From contig WAID01000008.1 in NCBI GenBank assembly GCA_016584495.1, forward strand, positions 620,001 to 684,000: DNA of 64,000 nt, read 5' to 3'. Below the pieces are notes generated by a model. The model ran no database searches. It saw only the letters and a list, made by a program, of their open reading frames with translations, and was not told the origin of the DNA. The position numbers and the translations under genes are program-made. This DNA is from Celoporthe dispersa. Lineage: Eukaryota; Ascomycota; Sordariomycetes; Diaporthales; Cryphonectriaceae. Of the stretch, positions 35,159-47,814 are shown one piece after another; the first letter of the stretch is position 1, and each line of letters starts with the position of its first letter.

Positions 35159-37295
35159 ATGCTGAATGTTACTCTCTTCTTCTTCTTGACCCTCTTTGGG
35201 GGGCTGTTTTGGCTCGTCCGCCGTATCAGGCAACTTGGTCGGCCCCCTCAAGGCCTGCCCCCGGGGCCACCAACACTGCCCGTCCTCGGCAATCTCCACC
35301 AGCTGAGCCTGGAGACGGGCCACAAGCAGATGATGAAATGGGCGGAAGAATATGGCCCAATGTACACCCTCATGCTGGGGCCTAACGAGCCCGCCATTGT
35401 CATCTCCGAAGAGCGGCAGATCAGAGATCTACTTGTCAAGCGTGGCAGCAACTTCTCATCCCGTCCAGACCATTACATGGCTCATGAAATTCTTAGCGGA
35501 GGCCTGCGCGTCATATTTATGGTAATTAATCATTGATTATGTCTCCCTACTATCGCAGCAAAGGTCCAAATGGTCTCTGGGAGCGTGCCTCCGCTAGCTA
35601 GCTCCCTCTGGCCACCGTGATCCTGGAGAACAAAAAAAAAAAAAATGGCAGCTTAATATTGCGAGTATTCTGTTTGGCTGATCACTTTTTTTTTACAGAA
35701 ATATTCATGGCATCTCAAGCTTGCACGGAAGCTTGCACGAAGAGTGCTGGCCGAGGATGTCGTCAGGAAAACATACCTGTCATACCAATACATGGAGAGC
35801 AAGGCGTTGCTCTTGGGTCTCGTGGAGAAGCCAGAGGAGTTCATGACCCACCTCCAACGCTTTTCGCTTTCTTTTGCTACTCAGATTACTTATGGGTTTC
35901 GAACGCCGACCCATGATCACCCGTTGGTGAAGAAGATTATTTACGTGCGTTTCTGACAGCGTCTGATGCTCGCTGATTACTGTGTGTGACCTTGCTGACG
36001 TTAAGCTTCTAATATCATATTGCTCCTCAATAGCATCTTCAGGAGTTTTCCAAGGTTTCTGCGACTCCGGTATGTTCCACCTTTCTGTGAAAATAATGCA
36101 CACACAGATTACCTAGATGCCTGTTCCATTCAAGCCACTGACCACAAATTAGACAGCGCACCTCCTCAATATCTTTCCTTTTCTAAGACGGCTGCCGGAT
36201 TTCTTCTTGCCCGGCCGAAAGCATGGGAAGAAGCTTCACCTACAGGAAAAGGAGCTATTTGTAAGCTTGTATCAGGACGTAGAGAGACACGTTCGTGACG
36301 GCACTGCCGAGGTAGGAGATGACCCATCATTTCAACAGAATAGATATATTGGAGCAGCTGTTGACGGCTAGCCTAGCCTTGTGCCACGGTCATGTTTATC
36401 GACGTGCAGAAGCAGGAGCAGGAGCAAGTGTCGCCCGATCTCATGGCCTACTACTCGGGCTCGCTCCTGCAGGCGGCGACGGAAACGACGCTGGCCACCA
36501 TCACTGGGTTCGTCCAGGCCATAGTGATCTTCCCAGAAGTGGCCAAGACCGCCCAGGCCGAGATCGACCGCGTATGTGGTGATCGTATGCCTCGTATCGA
36601 GGACTGGAATGACCTGAAATACATTCGCGGTTGCATCAAGGAGAGCCTGCGCTGGATGCCGGCCACCATATTGGGTGTCCCTCACTCGGCCGATGCAGAT
36701 GACGAATATGCAGGATACAGGATCCCTAAAAAGACATCCATCATCTACAATATCTGGTGAGACCCTTTCCCCTCTTCAAAGGAGTTTCAGCCACAGCAAT
36801 CAGTACATGAGCAATATGCTGACCATCGCCGTCCCTCTCCACCTCAGGGCTCTCCACAACGATCCAAAGCGGTACCCTGACCCGCGCAGGTTCGACCCGG
36901 GGCGGTGGGCCAACGACGACTCCACTTCTTACGAGTCGGCCACCACCGAGGAGGTCGGCAAGCGGGACCACTTTGGCTTTGGCTTCGGCCGCCGCATGTG
37001 CCTGGCCATGAACCTGGTTGACCAGTCGCTGTTCCTGGTCATGGCGCGCCTCTTGTGGGCGTTTGACTTTAATCGCGCCATTGACAAGCAGACCGGACGC
37101 GAGATCGTCCCAGACATGGATGACCTGCAGTTTGGCCTGTTTGTCATGCCAAGTGCCTTTCCGGCGAATATTGTCCCCAGGACGGCTGATAGAGCGCGGC
37201 AAATCCGGGAAGAGTGGAATCAGGCAGCCGAGGAGTTTCTGGACGAGAATCTGCAGTGGAAGGGGATGCTACCGAACATGCCTAAGGTGGTGTAG
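35159..37295 (+). CDS. Cytochrome P450 monooxygenase (fungal, O-methylsterigmatocystin-oxidoreductase-like type)
   Basis: ATG at 35159 gives an N-terminal ER anchor (LFFFLTLFGGLFWLV) and Pro-rich hinge (GLPPGPPTLPVLGNLHQL). Splicing is consistent: exon 1 ends FM at about 35519 and joins KYSWHLKLARKLARR at 35697. Short exons give HLQEFSKVSATP and then LLNIFPFLRRLPDFFLPGRKHGKKL. The I-helix is LLQAATETTLA, the K-helix ESLRW (ExxR), the PERF-like motif FDPGRW and the heme loop FGFGFGRRMCLA, with Cys as heme ligand and Ala in place of the last Gly. The tail ends at TAG 37295. All joins keep frame, so the gene looks intact, about 520 aa, with five introns. It begins the polyketide cluster and probably hydroxylates or oxidises the polyketide-derived scaffold at the ER membrane. 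Confidence 0.92.
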
Positions 37296-37877
37296 GGTCA
37301 GCTGGTGGACACTCTTCCCATGAGCAGTGTAGTAGTCCAATGGGCGGTGCTTTGGCTGTTGGATTTCGAGGACGACGGGTCTACCGAGCCACGATATGGC
37401 CATTGCGCATGTCCATGACCGCCGTCCAAGGAGTGAGAAGGTGGTTTTCAGAAAGCTGTTGTAACGATAATACTTCAAAGGCAAGGAGTAGATATGATTA
37501 GATAGTATGTCTACATAAGTATGAAGAGACTTTTGTCATTTGCATTTGAAAGTAATAATTCATATGCACTATGAATATGTTTCTGTAAGCTTGCGCAGAC
37601 GCTCTGGGGCCGTTCTCGAACACGGTAATTGCCGATATTAACAAATACACCTTTCATCGTTTGAATAGCACCCAATTTTGCGTCTACACGAGTGACTAGT
37701 ATGTCATTTCATAGGAAAAATCAATTGCAATATCAAGTCAAAGTTATTGTTCGCAAATTTTCCACCGAATAATTATAGCATGCTTTCAGCTCCGCAAATC
37801 AGTCGTAATTAGTTACAAACCATATCTTCTAGCCTTTCCACACAGACCAGAGCCTCCATATCTCGTAAGTTACGAGG
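37296..37877. other. Convergent 3' intergenic region
   Basis: AT-rich, between the converging P450 and SDR genes. Should hold both polyadenylation regions; no gene. Confidence 0.5.
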
Positions 37878-39105
37878 CTACTTGGCACTAAGGTTCTGGA
37901 CAATGGTCTGGACGTCGGCAAAGGCAAGTTCCTCCATAGTTTCTTTCCACAAACGCCCCGTCACCTCTTCAGCCTTGGGCGAATACACAAACGGGCCCTT
38001 TCTAAACCAGGACGACTTGTTAGCAAATCTGCCGCGCTAATATATGAACAGGAACACAACATGATAATATTTATCACCATGTGAACTTTGGGGAAAAGGG
38101 GCCAAAGAAAAAAAAAAAAAGAAACAAGGAAACAAGGAAAGAAAAGAGGGAACAAAAAAAAAAGACGTACGGCCTGATCTTGTCAAAGTCAATGACCTCA
38201 CCATGTGACTCCTCGCCCTTCTTGAGAGCGGCGTCGAGGACGACATGGGCACCGACGGCGGCCTTGCGGCCAAAGATGCCAAAATAGATGGCAAGTGGGA
38301 AGCGGAGAAAAGTGCTGGCAGCATCGCGGGCCAGGCCGGAGCCCGAGCAGAGCCCTGGTGAGCCGGCGTTGATGGTGGCAACGGAAGTTGGGACGCGCTT
38401 GGCCAGCTCGGTGAGGAACAGCTGGCCCAGCAGCTTGGAGGTGCCGTAGCGCTCCTGCATGTCCCACTTCCACTTGCCGCTCGTGTCCTTGAGGGCGGCC
38501 AGCAGCGGGTCTGCGTCGCGCTCGACAAAATGAGTCATGCCGGCCGTGTCAGATGAGACGATGGTCAGGCGGCCGGGCGAATCGGGTGAGCGCTTCTTGG
38601 CCTGCAGGGTGGGCAGGAGCAGCACTGTCAGCAAGACGGTGGAGAGGTAGTTGGTCTGGATGTCTTCCTCGTTGCCGGTGGACGGGTTGATGGTCATGTT
38701 GATCCTGTAGATGCCGGCGTTGAGGATGACGAGGTCGAGGTGCTCAAGCTGGCCTGCGCGCGTGGCAAAGCTAGTGACGGTGTCGTACTCGAGCATGTCC
38801 AGCTTCCAGACCTCAACATCCGTCTTTTTGCCCTTGTGCTGCGCCGTCAGCTTGTCGGCCGCCGCCTGACCCTTGGCTACATCGCGGGCGCCGATGATGA
38901 GCCTGCTGAGGTTCAGGCCGATGAGCTGTTCGGCGATCTCGAGACCGATGCCTTGGTTGGCACCTGTGACGATGGCTGTCTTGCCTGTCAGGTCGACACC
39001 GGTCACAGGGCGGGGGTGTTCGAACAGCTGCCTCCGCGCCCACTGAGGAAAGGTCGCGAATTTCTCGGGAGTATAGTCATACTTGGTATGCGTGGACTGC
39101 GCCAT
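37878..39105 (-). CDS. Short-chain dehydrogenase/reductase, retinol-dehydrogenase/WWOX-like
   Basis: 352 aa in two exons (39105-38171 and 38001-37878; donor GTACGT, acceptor TTTAG). The Rossmann motif is TAIVTGANQGIGLEIAEQL (about residues 42-60). NAG is in LVILNAGIYR, the active-site Ser in LTIVSSDTAGM, and the catalytic YxxxK in ERYGTSKLLGQLF. The family acts on aldehyde or ketone groups with NADP(H). No signal peptide. The intron holds an A/T-rich tract. It faces the P450 tail to tail and the secreted FAD oxidase head to head, with a shared promoter region at 39106-40342. One of three SDRs within the polyketide cluster. Frame intact. Confidence 0.9.
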
Positions 39106-40342
39106 GTTTCTTTCTTGGTTGGAAAGAAAGGGGCGAGGCAAAAAAAAAAAAAAAAGAGAGAGACAATAAAGGTGATAGCGTCCACACAACACAGCGAGAC
39201 TGAAACTGGAGACGGGGAATCCTTAAGCAGGCCTTTTGAAACCAATTTTGTCTTGTTCAGCACAGAGCTAATACTTGTTGTATTAATAGAGCCCTGTCGA
39301 GAGAGCGGGGAATGAGAACGAGGACTTCTGGAAATGAATGAACAGGCAGAAGTTATTTGAAAATTTTCGATTATTTCCTTTTTCCTTTTTCCCTCTTTTT
39401 TCTTCTTTTTTGTTTTTTTTCTTTCTCTCTCTCTCTTCCCCTCTCTCTCTTCCCCTCTCTCTCTCCCTCTCTTCTTATTTCTTTTTAAATTTTTTGCTTA
39501 TTCTCGGTTCGGAAGCTTAGTAGTAGGAGTGGAAACCAAAAGTTTGGATGAGGCAGGCAGGCGGGCGCGGTAGCGGCTGAGGTTGGTTGAAATAGAGCCA
39601 TGGATGCTACGCGCCCGGGGAACGCGCCCAAAATATACACCGACCGACATCTCACCCATTGGGACAGACTCACCATGCTGTGCATCGCGTCGTGTAGACC
39701 GTGAGCATGCGACTTGGGGGGCCAGGCGATACTCTGTACGGCCAAGTGCTTTATTGACCTGGTACCTCCCAGTCAAAAAGTACATGGTACCTTTCTTATC
39801 GTACAGCCAAGTACCATGGTAACCCACCATGGAGCTGAAGCTGCACGACGGCGGGTCCATAGAAGAAGGATTTGGCTCCAGACTAACACCCCGGCACTGT
39901 TCGAGCTAGTCACGGGATTTGGATAGAATCAACCAGGCAAGAGGAGATGCTAATGAGGAACGTGCGGGTGGTGCGAGGCTGACATCCGTTCTTCGTATCA
40001 GGCGCCGATAATATTACGAAAGAGGTATCTTGCGGATCTAAGCTCCTCTACAGGGAAGCATCTCTTCCCAAGCAGCATCCTCATCGATTGAATCCTGCCA
40101 GCCAGGTTGGATCCCTTCCCCATATCAAATGTCCGTCTTTCAAGGTCTACGTGGTCTTGGGAACTCGCTACGTAGTAGAGTCAGAATCCTATAAGTGAAA
40201 GCTTGGAAGTCTTCCTCGGATTTGTCTGTAAGGCCCCCTTAGTCACCGATCCGAAAAGAAAGAGGGGTGAAAAGGCTTTTCCCCAAATTCGCTTCTTGCA
40301 CAGTCCTCGGCGAAATCTGGAAGCCTCAGGTCCAACACAAAC
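39106..40342. promoter_or_regulatory. Divergent promoter region, SDR / FAD oxidase, with a long T/C-rich tract
   Basis: Between divergent starts. About 39370-39490 is an almost pure pyrimidine tract (T runs and CT/CCCCTCTCT repeats) on the plus strand. Near 39763-39830 GGTACCTCCC and GGTACCTTTC repeat near GTACCATGGTA words. No gene supported. Confidence 0.5.
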
Positions 40343-42292
40343 ATGCAGCTGACAGGGATAGTTTTGTCTTGGTTCCCGCTTCTCCAGGCCGCCGCCGCCG
40401 CCGCCGCCGGTACCACTGCTGCTAACCTCAGCGCTATCTTCAATGAAAACTCGAATCAATGGAGCCCCAATACGGTGCTGGTGCTCCCCAATGAGACCAG
40501 CTTCGCCAACATAACAGAGCGGTGGACACTCTTCGACCCTCCAACGTTCGCAGGAGTCATCCGCCCAGCGACAGAAGCCGACGTGGCCAAGGTCGTACAG
40601 CTCGCCAGGCAAAATAACGTGCCGTTCTTGGCGACAGGGGGGCGGCATGGCTTCAGTACAACTCTGGAAGCACTTGATCAGGGCCTGGAAATCGACCTGA
40701 GTCAACTCGATTCAGTCGAGATCGACGATACCAACGCTACCGTAACCATCGGTGCCGGGGTTACTGTGAATCAGATCTTAGATCCTATATACGATGCCGG
40801 ATTTGAGATGCGTAAGTTGTCCAACAACAACCCACCTCCCCAATAGCACAAGTCCCGCGAGTTCTTTTCTCACCAATACACACACACACACACATATACA
40901 TACACGTTGGGCTAGCTAGTGCTGGCCTGATCATGATTCTATTACTACGCAGGGCAGCAACTGATAAGAGCAACCTTTTACAGAGGAGAGCACTTGTTCG
41001 TGTCCAGGAGTGTTGGGTATAACCCTCGGTGGCGGCATTGGTCGCTTCACGGGCAAGTATGGCCTGGCAATCGATGCTCTGCTGTCGGTCCATCTCGTCA
41101 CGGCCGACGGGCGGCTGCTGCATGTCTCCAACACTTCCTATCCAGACCTGTTCTGGGCCATCCGTGGTGCCGGCCACAACTTTGGCATCGTCACATCGGC
41201 CACCTACCAGCTGCAGAGGATTGCCGACAGCCCAAGTGACCGGGGCGAGGTCATGCTTGTAGACCTGTTGCTGCCGCCCAACATGAGCTCGACATATTTC
41301 GAGCTGGTCCAGTCCTACCACGTCAACGGGTCACTGCCTGCGAATCTGGCACAAATCACCTCCCTGGGCTGGGATTCCTCGACAAACCAGGTGAGCGAGC
41401 CTCTGCTTTTGGTTTGACGCTGTGAAAGACCGCTCCGGTTGGGAGTATAATAGGGCTAACGCTATAGGTAATTAGTCTCACGTCTTGGGCGACTGGGTGT
41501 TCTTGGGTTCTGAAGAAGAGGGTCGGAAGGCGCTGGCCCCAGTATACGCCCTGAACCCGCCTGTCATCTCGACCAGTATGGTTTCTTGGAACGACATCCT
41601 GTCGGCACAGGGCTTTGGCGAGATCAACGCAGCTCTTTGCCAAAAGAACCAGACCATCGACTATTTTGGCGTCACGTTTCGCAACGTCTCTGCCTCGACC
41701 TTTCAAACCGTTTTCGAAAAGCTGACAAACCTCTACAACACCGTCCCGGACACGCGTGGAAGTACGATTCAGATCGAGACATTTTCCAACATAGCACAAA
41801 ATGCCGTTCCTCACAACAGCACCGCGTATCCTTGGAGGGACGCCTTGGGTCATGTGTACGTTTTCCCTCCCGCTCCCTCTCCCCTCTTTTTTTTCTTCCC
41901 CTTTTCTTCTTCTCTTCTTCTGTCTCTTTTCCCCTTCATAAAAGCCCGCAAGCTCTGTTCATCATCTCCTGCTCATAATTTCTTTAATAATGAATACCTG
42001 CTAATGTTCAGGTTGTTTTTCAAATTGCAGCGCTTTAGTCTTTAATTGGGACGACCCGAACAGCGGCGCGGAGGAAGCTATAGCCGAGCTGGCTCCTGAG
42101 CTTCGAGACATACTTGTTTCGACTTCGGGCTACGACAGCCTCGCATGCTATGTCAACTATGCGAACGGGGACGAGCCGCCTGAGGCGTTGTACAGCCAAG
42201 AGAAGCTGCCTCAACTGTCGGCTTTGAAGGCCGAGTGGGATCCTGATCATGTCTTTTCCTACTACAATCCAATTCCTGCATCGTACAACTAG
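40343..42292 (+). CDS. Secreted FAD-linked oxidoreductase (berberine-bridge-enzyme type)
   Basis: 505 aa from four exons: 40343-40811, 40984-41390, 41476-41855 and 42031-42292. All joins keep frame. The Ala-rich leader (about residues 1-22; GCC repeats at 40389-40410) predicts secretion or entry to the ER. The FAD domain has LATGGRHGFSTTLE, whose His is the likely covalent FAD site. Across intron 1 comes STCSCPGVLGITLGGGIGRF, supplying the second (Cys) link. The C-terminus has the BBE segment YVNYANGDEPPEALYSQEKL and ends at TAG 42290-42292. Several N-glycosylation sequons (NLS, NET, NIT, NGS) support passage through the secretory pathway. In salicylaldehyde-type clusters such oxidases interconvert alcohol and aldehyde forms of the product (known for pyriculol), which is the likely role here. 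Confidence 0.9.
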
Positions 42293-42840
42293 CCGCAGTG
42301 TCTACTGTATGTAGCCTTTTAAGCTTAGCGAAGTAGACTATGTTGTTATGACAATTAGTGTCTAGTTAAATAATAACAACTAATTATACTGTGTTATCTC
42401 GAGCCTGTCTTAATTTGTTGCTTATGATGAGGCATAACGAAGTGAAAAAGGTAACAAACTACTCAAAATTGCTCGTACACAATACACAACACCATTGCTT
42501 GTTGCAGTATGTTGACATAATAATGTAATAAATTCACCAACTTAAACTCCCTGTGTATCTTGAAACTTGAATAACGCTTATCATAAACAAGTGTTCAACC
42601 GCTTACTCAACTAGAATTTTCACTTGTAGCAGCCGGTGCTCTTCAATTCGGCTATAAATTGCACGGGCTGCCTCCCTGAGGAGTTCGCATGCCTACGACA
42701 ACTTTTCGGTTCCCAAAACAACAAGACTTAACAAGGCCCTCGTGGACCACCACCTCCTTCATTTTCCTTTCCCCACAATTGCAAACACACACGCTCAACG
42801 GGCACATACCGAAATACAGCCGGCGAGAGTGAGCACCATT
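42293..42840. other. Intergenic, SDR promoter
   Basis: AT-rich at 42300-42600, then a CA-rich leader before the ATG at 42841. No gene. Confidence 0.45.
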
Positions 42841-44080
42841 ATGAATATTGAAGGATTTGCCCTTATCGTCGGTGGAGGTCAGCTGTTCAACGTCATCCTA
42901 TCCCGCGGCTATCGCATCCCAGTTGCAAGTGCTGACATGATATAATTATTTTCTTGATCAGGCAGTGGCATCGGAAAAGAATGTGCCCTTGCGTTCGCCA
43001 GGGAGGGCGCCGCGGGTGTCATGGTGGCCGATATCAATCTCGGGGCCGCCCAGGCAGTCGCTGAGATTTGCAAAACGACGGCCAAAAAAGCGGGCAAATT
43101 TGACGTCGAGGCTCTTCAGGTCGATGTAACGTCCGAGGAATCTGTCAGCTCGATGGTACAGAAGGCGATCCAGCTGTTCGGACGCATCGACTACTGTGTC
43201 AATAGCGCGGGAGTGAGTGTAACGTAGGGCGGCGGCGCTTACTCCTATTAGCACAGCAACATCCCCTTCCCTTGAAAGTTGCAGCTACTCGCGGAGGGGC
43301 TTGTGTGCGAGTGGCCTGGCCTTTTGTTCTTCTCCCCTCTCTCTTCTTCTTGGCATATGCAGTGTAACGCTGACCTGTGAACTCTTTTCATTATCTCCGA
43401 ATCTAGATCGGCATCGAGGTGGCGCTCGAGATTGCTGAAGCGTCTGCGGCCGACTTTAATCGGTTCATGGAAGTCAATGTCACGGGCAGCTTCCGTGTTA
43501 CACAGCATATCTCGGCGCTAATGAAGACGCAAGAGCCGAGACAAATCGATACTGCGTCTCCAGGGCGCGGCTTGACGCGCGGCGCCATTGTCTTGATGGG
43601 CTCCGCGGCATCATTTGCCGCTCAGCCGCGGATGGTACAGTATACGACGTCCAAGCACGCGGTACTGGGACTGGTCAGGAATGCTGGTATGTCTGCTCCA
43701 GCTTATCATTCATGGATCTAGGGGGTTCACTTGAGGGGGAAAAAAATGCCCACCCCCCCCCCCCCTCCAAGAACCCACGCTGACCATAGTTTCTTTTCTT
43801 GTCCCCTCGCTTTCGGATAGCTCTCGATAATGCAAAATACGGCATCAGGGTGAACTGCCTCTGCCCCTCTTGGGTCAACACCCCGATGGTACAGCGAGCG
43901 GTGGATCAGGTACCAGGGCTTGGGGACGCGATCAGAGCTGCTGTGCCGCTGGGGCGCATGGCACTGACCGACGAGGTCGCCGATGCCGTGCTGTTCCTCT
44001 GCAGCCCTAGGTCCAGCTATATGACGGGCTCCGCCCTGATTATGGACGGCGGCACGATGTTGAGCCCTTTGAGCCCCTGA
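42841..44080 (+). CDS. Classical SDR (FabG-type ketoreductase)
   Basis: 275 aa from four exons: 42841-42877, 42962-43212, 43407-43686 and 43821-44080, all in frame. The first intron splits the cofactor motif, giving [17 protein letters not shown] after splicing. NSAG is in YCVNSAG, the catalytic Ser in VLMGSAASF and the active site [11 protein letters not shown] (YxxxK). The C-terminal LIMDGGTM is typical of classical SDRs with a FabG-like fold. Cytosolic. It lies between the secreted FAD oxidase and the cupin on the same strand. In salicylaldehyde pathways classical SDRs adjust beta-keto/hydroxy groups of the chain so that it can cyclise and aromatise; this job is inferred from context. Frame intact. 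Confidence 0.92.
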
Positions 44081-44995
44081 CGTGGCGAAGATCGTGGCTT
44101 CTTGATTGGGGTTGGGAGGATAAGCTGCAGGAAACAGTCAACATTAGCGCAGGTCCAGGAGCCACATGGGCACCGTTGCTACTGCTGACTGCATATAATA
44201 ATGTAGGGCCTTTTGGTTAGTTTCCTTGGGCGCGCTAGTCTCAAGCTTCCCTCGGAGGGATTCATTTTGATCCCAGAAAACCAATACGCACTGATCCCTC
44301 AACATGGGCGCTTATGTGTGCACGCAGTGATAAGCGCTCCGTGAACCTAGTAGGGCCGTGACAGAATCAGATCCCTGTAATATTATTGAGATCCTCTGAT
44401 GAGAGAAAATGCTGATCATTGGCTTAATTCAAGTCATGTGAAGAGTGCTTGTTATTTGGTCAGACATTCAGGGGACTCGCGGACCAGTGGGTACGGCGTA
44501 AATTTACTATAGTAGAAGCTTAAAATATTACGTGGCTAGGCAGACTTGGGATCTGAGCTGCCAAGGAAAAGTATATCGGGTCTGTGAAGGTGTAATCCTA
44601 ATTGTGGGTGTTTCTTCCTCTATCAAGAGAAGGAGGCCGTGATCTCACGGCCTTGACCTCAGGAGGCTCGGGGCCCACAAGTGCTTTTTGTTTTATTTTT
44701 ATGTTTCTTTTTTGTTTTTCAATATTGAACTGGGGACTGGGGAGGACGGAGCTGGGGGGACCGGGGAAGAGGGGTGCTGAGAAGCGGGAGCACATTGGGT
44801 TTGCCAGGATAACTGGTTGTGGCACGAAATGTTCCTCTCGTAATATTGATCCTCATATCACAATCGCCTCTCTCTCAAGACCAGCAGAACTGAGTCCTCC
44901 AGGTTTCCCAAATCCCCCAAGGTGTTCTTCGAATCAACCATCACCCCCAAACAATCTCTCTCTCCTCCTCTCTCTGCTGACGACGTTATACGACA
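44081..44995. other. Intergenic, cupin promoter
   Basis: No gene supported. A CT-rich stretch and CCCCCAAACAATCTC precede the cupin start. Confidence 0.45.
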
Positions 44996-45759
44996 ATGGC
45001 TACTGCTCCTGAGGCCCAGAACAAAGAAAAGACTGGCCCTGGCGTTGGGTATGTCACCCACGGCTTCCCGGCCGCAGGCCTTCGCCGGACGGTGCGGCAC
45101 ATCACGGGCCACAATGCCGAGGGGAAGGGTGTCTTTCTTTCCACAGACTGTGGCGATCATCATCGCGTCATGGGCGAGGGAAGAGGCCATTGCCAACATT
45201 CTGTACTCTACCAGAGAATCACCGGTAGACATGGAGGGGAATGTTGACATTGCTAAAGCAAAGGATGCAGAGGTAATTATGAATGAGGCATTGCAGGGCC
45301 TACCCAGCTCCTCGTTCTCTTGTGTCATCTACACAGGAATTTTTTTTTGACGATTGACAATTCAAATAGCCTCCTCTTCACTATCACAATGGCACCGTTG
45401 TCCGTATGGTAGACTTTGGCCCTGGGGTAAGCAAAGAATCCGCTCATCCAGACACTCGAACTGGTCTGACATTTTCCAGGTCTCATCTCCCCTCCACCGA
45501 GCAATTTCTCTGGACTACGGTGTTGTCATCGAGGGCGAGTTTGAATTGACCCTAGACTCTGGCGAGACGCGTATTATGCGCCAGGGCGATTTCAGCGTGA
45601 ACCGTGGGGCTATGCATGCGTGGCGAAACCTGACTGGAAACGGTACTCTGCCAGGCCGTATGTTGTGGGTTTTGCTTGACTGTAAGCCCATCACCATTAA
45701 CGGCCAGGGAGGCAGTGGAGGAGCTCGGCGAGCTTGCTCAGTACTATCAGGGACGCTGA
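44996..45759 (+). CDS. Cupin-domain protein (small, cluster-type)
   Basis: Small single-domain cupin, about 185 aa when read through. ATG at 44996. The N-terminus ends in [15 protein letters not shown]. Later exons give [19 protein letters not shown] and [20 protein letters not shown]. Cupin motif 2 is [17 protein letters not shown], with the H-x3-N ending preserved. The first motif has only one of the usual paired His, so metal binding is uncertain. Introns are at about 45274-45369 and 45427-45480. The frame breaks at 45178-45180 and 45706-45710; in each place GGG should be GG, giving VMGEEEAIA and [17 protein letters not shown], with stop TGA at 45757-45759. A cupin next to an HR-PKS and SDRs is a signature of fungal salicylaldehyde clusters. 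Confidence 0.75.
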
Positions 45760-46001
45760 GGTTCTGGGGCGAGACTTGTATGAGAAGACCAACATTCTGC
45801 ACTGCCTTGCTTTGGTGCAACACAATCTTAACGTATCAACATGTTGTTTATCTATGACATTGTAAAGAAACATTCCAAGTGACAAGCTCATTTACTATGT
45901 GTAACCAAAGGCTGAAAAGAGGGATAAAAGAGAGTCATTTATTGCAACCAAAGACGGTGATAATAGCCTGAACAAACTATCTATTAAATTGGATTCAGCA
46001 A

Positions 46002-47545
46002 TTAATCTTTCTTTCTGGCCTCGAGACATGCGCGTTGCAGTTTTGCAAAGCCGAACATGTTCCAAAACATGTAGTCCTAAGATGTGTTAACCGAATTGAC
46101 TTTGAATATAAGAATTGACTGGATATTAATAGTAGAGACAACGAGGGGCACATACCCAGAGCCTCCTCCAGACGAATGTGTCCAAGAAGCGGACAATAAG
46201 CGTGGTCTTTCCGTACCAGAACCAAGTTGCGGGCTGTGACTTGATACTCTCAGCAACAACTTTGCTGGCATAGTCGAATCGGTTCGTCGTGTCTTTGAAA
46301 GCAATGCGATGGTGAGCGGGAACTGATTTTGTTGTCATTCCCTTGGGCGGAAACTTACCTGGGATCCTCTGAACGTGTCTCTTGAACTCGGCAGAAAGTG
46401 GAGCAAAGTAGGAGCCTGTGGCATTTCAGGCTCAAAAACTGCCCAGGTGCAAATAGTATCCACTGCTACTGGGGAAAGGAGTACACACCTTTGGGTAACT
46501 CTCTCGACATGTCCCTTTTCAGAATGTTTGTTCCGATCTCACCGGAAATGATCTTTTGATTATGAATAATTAGCCAGCAGTTATGCCGAAATGTGCTGAA
46601 AAATGATGCCATTTGCTCTACTTACCGTCAAAACTTTGACACTTTTCAAAAAAAAAAAAAAAAAAAAGGTCAACGTTAGCAGAGGGAAAATTGTGAGATT
46701 CGTTCTGATAAATAAGCAGTGAGTAATGCGAGTGTCTTACTTCAAAGGCGCCATTTCTACACGGAGGGTATTTGACCAGTGATGGAGAGCTGCCTTGGTA
46801 GCGTTATACGAAGCTACAACATGCCGGCTCGTCAGTTGGGTCTAATATGGCTCAGCATCGCAAAACACCCGCGATGAGACTCACATCCATAGACGTATGG
46901 AGCAATACCGCCGACCGATCCGATATTGACAATGGTGCCGGACGACTTGATAAGCATGTCATGGAGCCAGTGGACCATCCTCATGGGACCAAACACGTTG
47001 ACGTCAAACATGGACTGGACCTCTTTGACATCTGTATCAATGGCTGTCATTGTGTACGCTAGAGCAGGTGATTGGTCATCCGTCAGAAGAGAAAACAAAA
47101 TCAATCTTGAGCAAGAAGGAAAGGGGCTGCTCACCTATGCCACTAATTTCGAACATGTCAACTGTTAGCTTGGGTATCCCATTCAGAGACCTGAATACTT
47201 GGAAGGATACAAACGCATTGTTGACGAGAATGTCGAGGTGGCCCCCAGTAACGGCGGCCACATCTTTCTTGAGTTTTTTTACTGAGTCCTCCTTGGTGAC
47301 ATCGAGTGAAAAGCAAGTGATGCCAGCTTCGGTCAGATGCGCTCTCGACTCAGACGGGAGAACGGTGGCAATCGCGCAGATACCACGCGTCTGGTACTCC
47401 TTCACCAGCGCTTCACCGATGCCTCCCTGGCCGCAGCTTGTTTTCTCGACCTATTAGCACAGATGACTTCAACAAAGGGCTTAAATAGATCACGGGGCCC
47501 AAACACGTACCCCGTAACAAGAGCAAACTTCTGTCTCTGAGCCAT
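46002..47545 (-). CDS. SDR of the 1-acyldihydroxyacetone-phosphate reductase (Ayr1) type
   Basis: ATG at 47545 (MAQRQKFALVTG). The first intron splits the cofactor motif so that the spliced protein reads VTGCGQGGIGEALVKEY. Then come LDILVNNAF, the Ser in VNIGSVGGIAPYVYG and YNATKAALHHWSNTLR (YxxxK). The C-terminal region contains ATWFWYGKTTLIVRFLDTFVW and DYMFWNMFGFAKL, a hydrophobic hairpin as in Ayr1-like proteins that sit on lipid droplets or the ER. It ends at TAA 46002. There are five or more short introns; one holds an A-run at about 46650-46668. It is divergent from the HR-PKS, sharing an 869-bp promoter. Ayr1-like SDRs recur in fungal HR-PKS clusters, where they reduce polyketide carbonyls instead of lipid precursors. 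Confidence 0.85.
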
Positions 47546-47814
47546 ATTTTTTTTTTCCCTCCACTCAGTTTGACAGCCAGTGTTGTGAATGATCACTGAC
47601 ATTCGTAGCCGAGGAAGAAACTGGAACTGGGCATTAACTGCGTTCGGATAAAACTGATCCATTATTATTAATTAGTGGCCGACACCCAGCCAGTCATCCC
47701 GTTACCTTGAAGGATTTTTGAGCCGAGAGCTAGAGCATGGTCATACTGCAAGAAACATGCTTGAATGCTAAACGCGCTTACATGCTGACATGCGCTGCGG
47801 ACACTTGGTTGATT

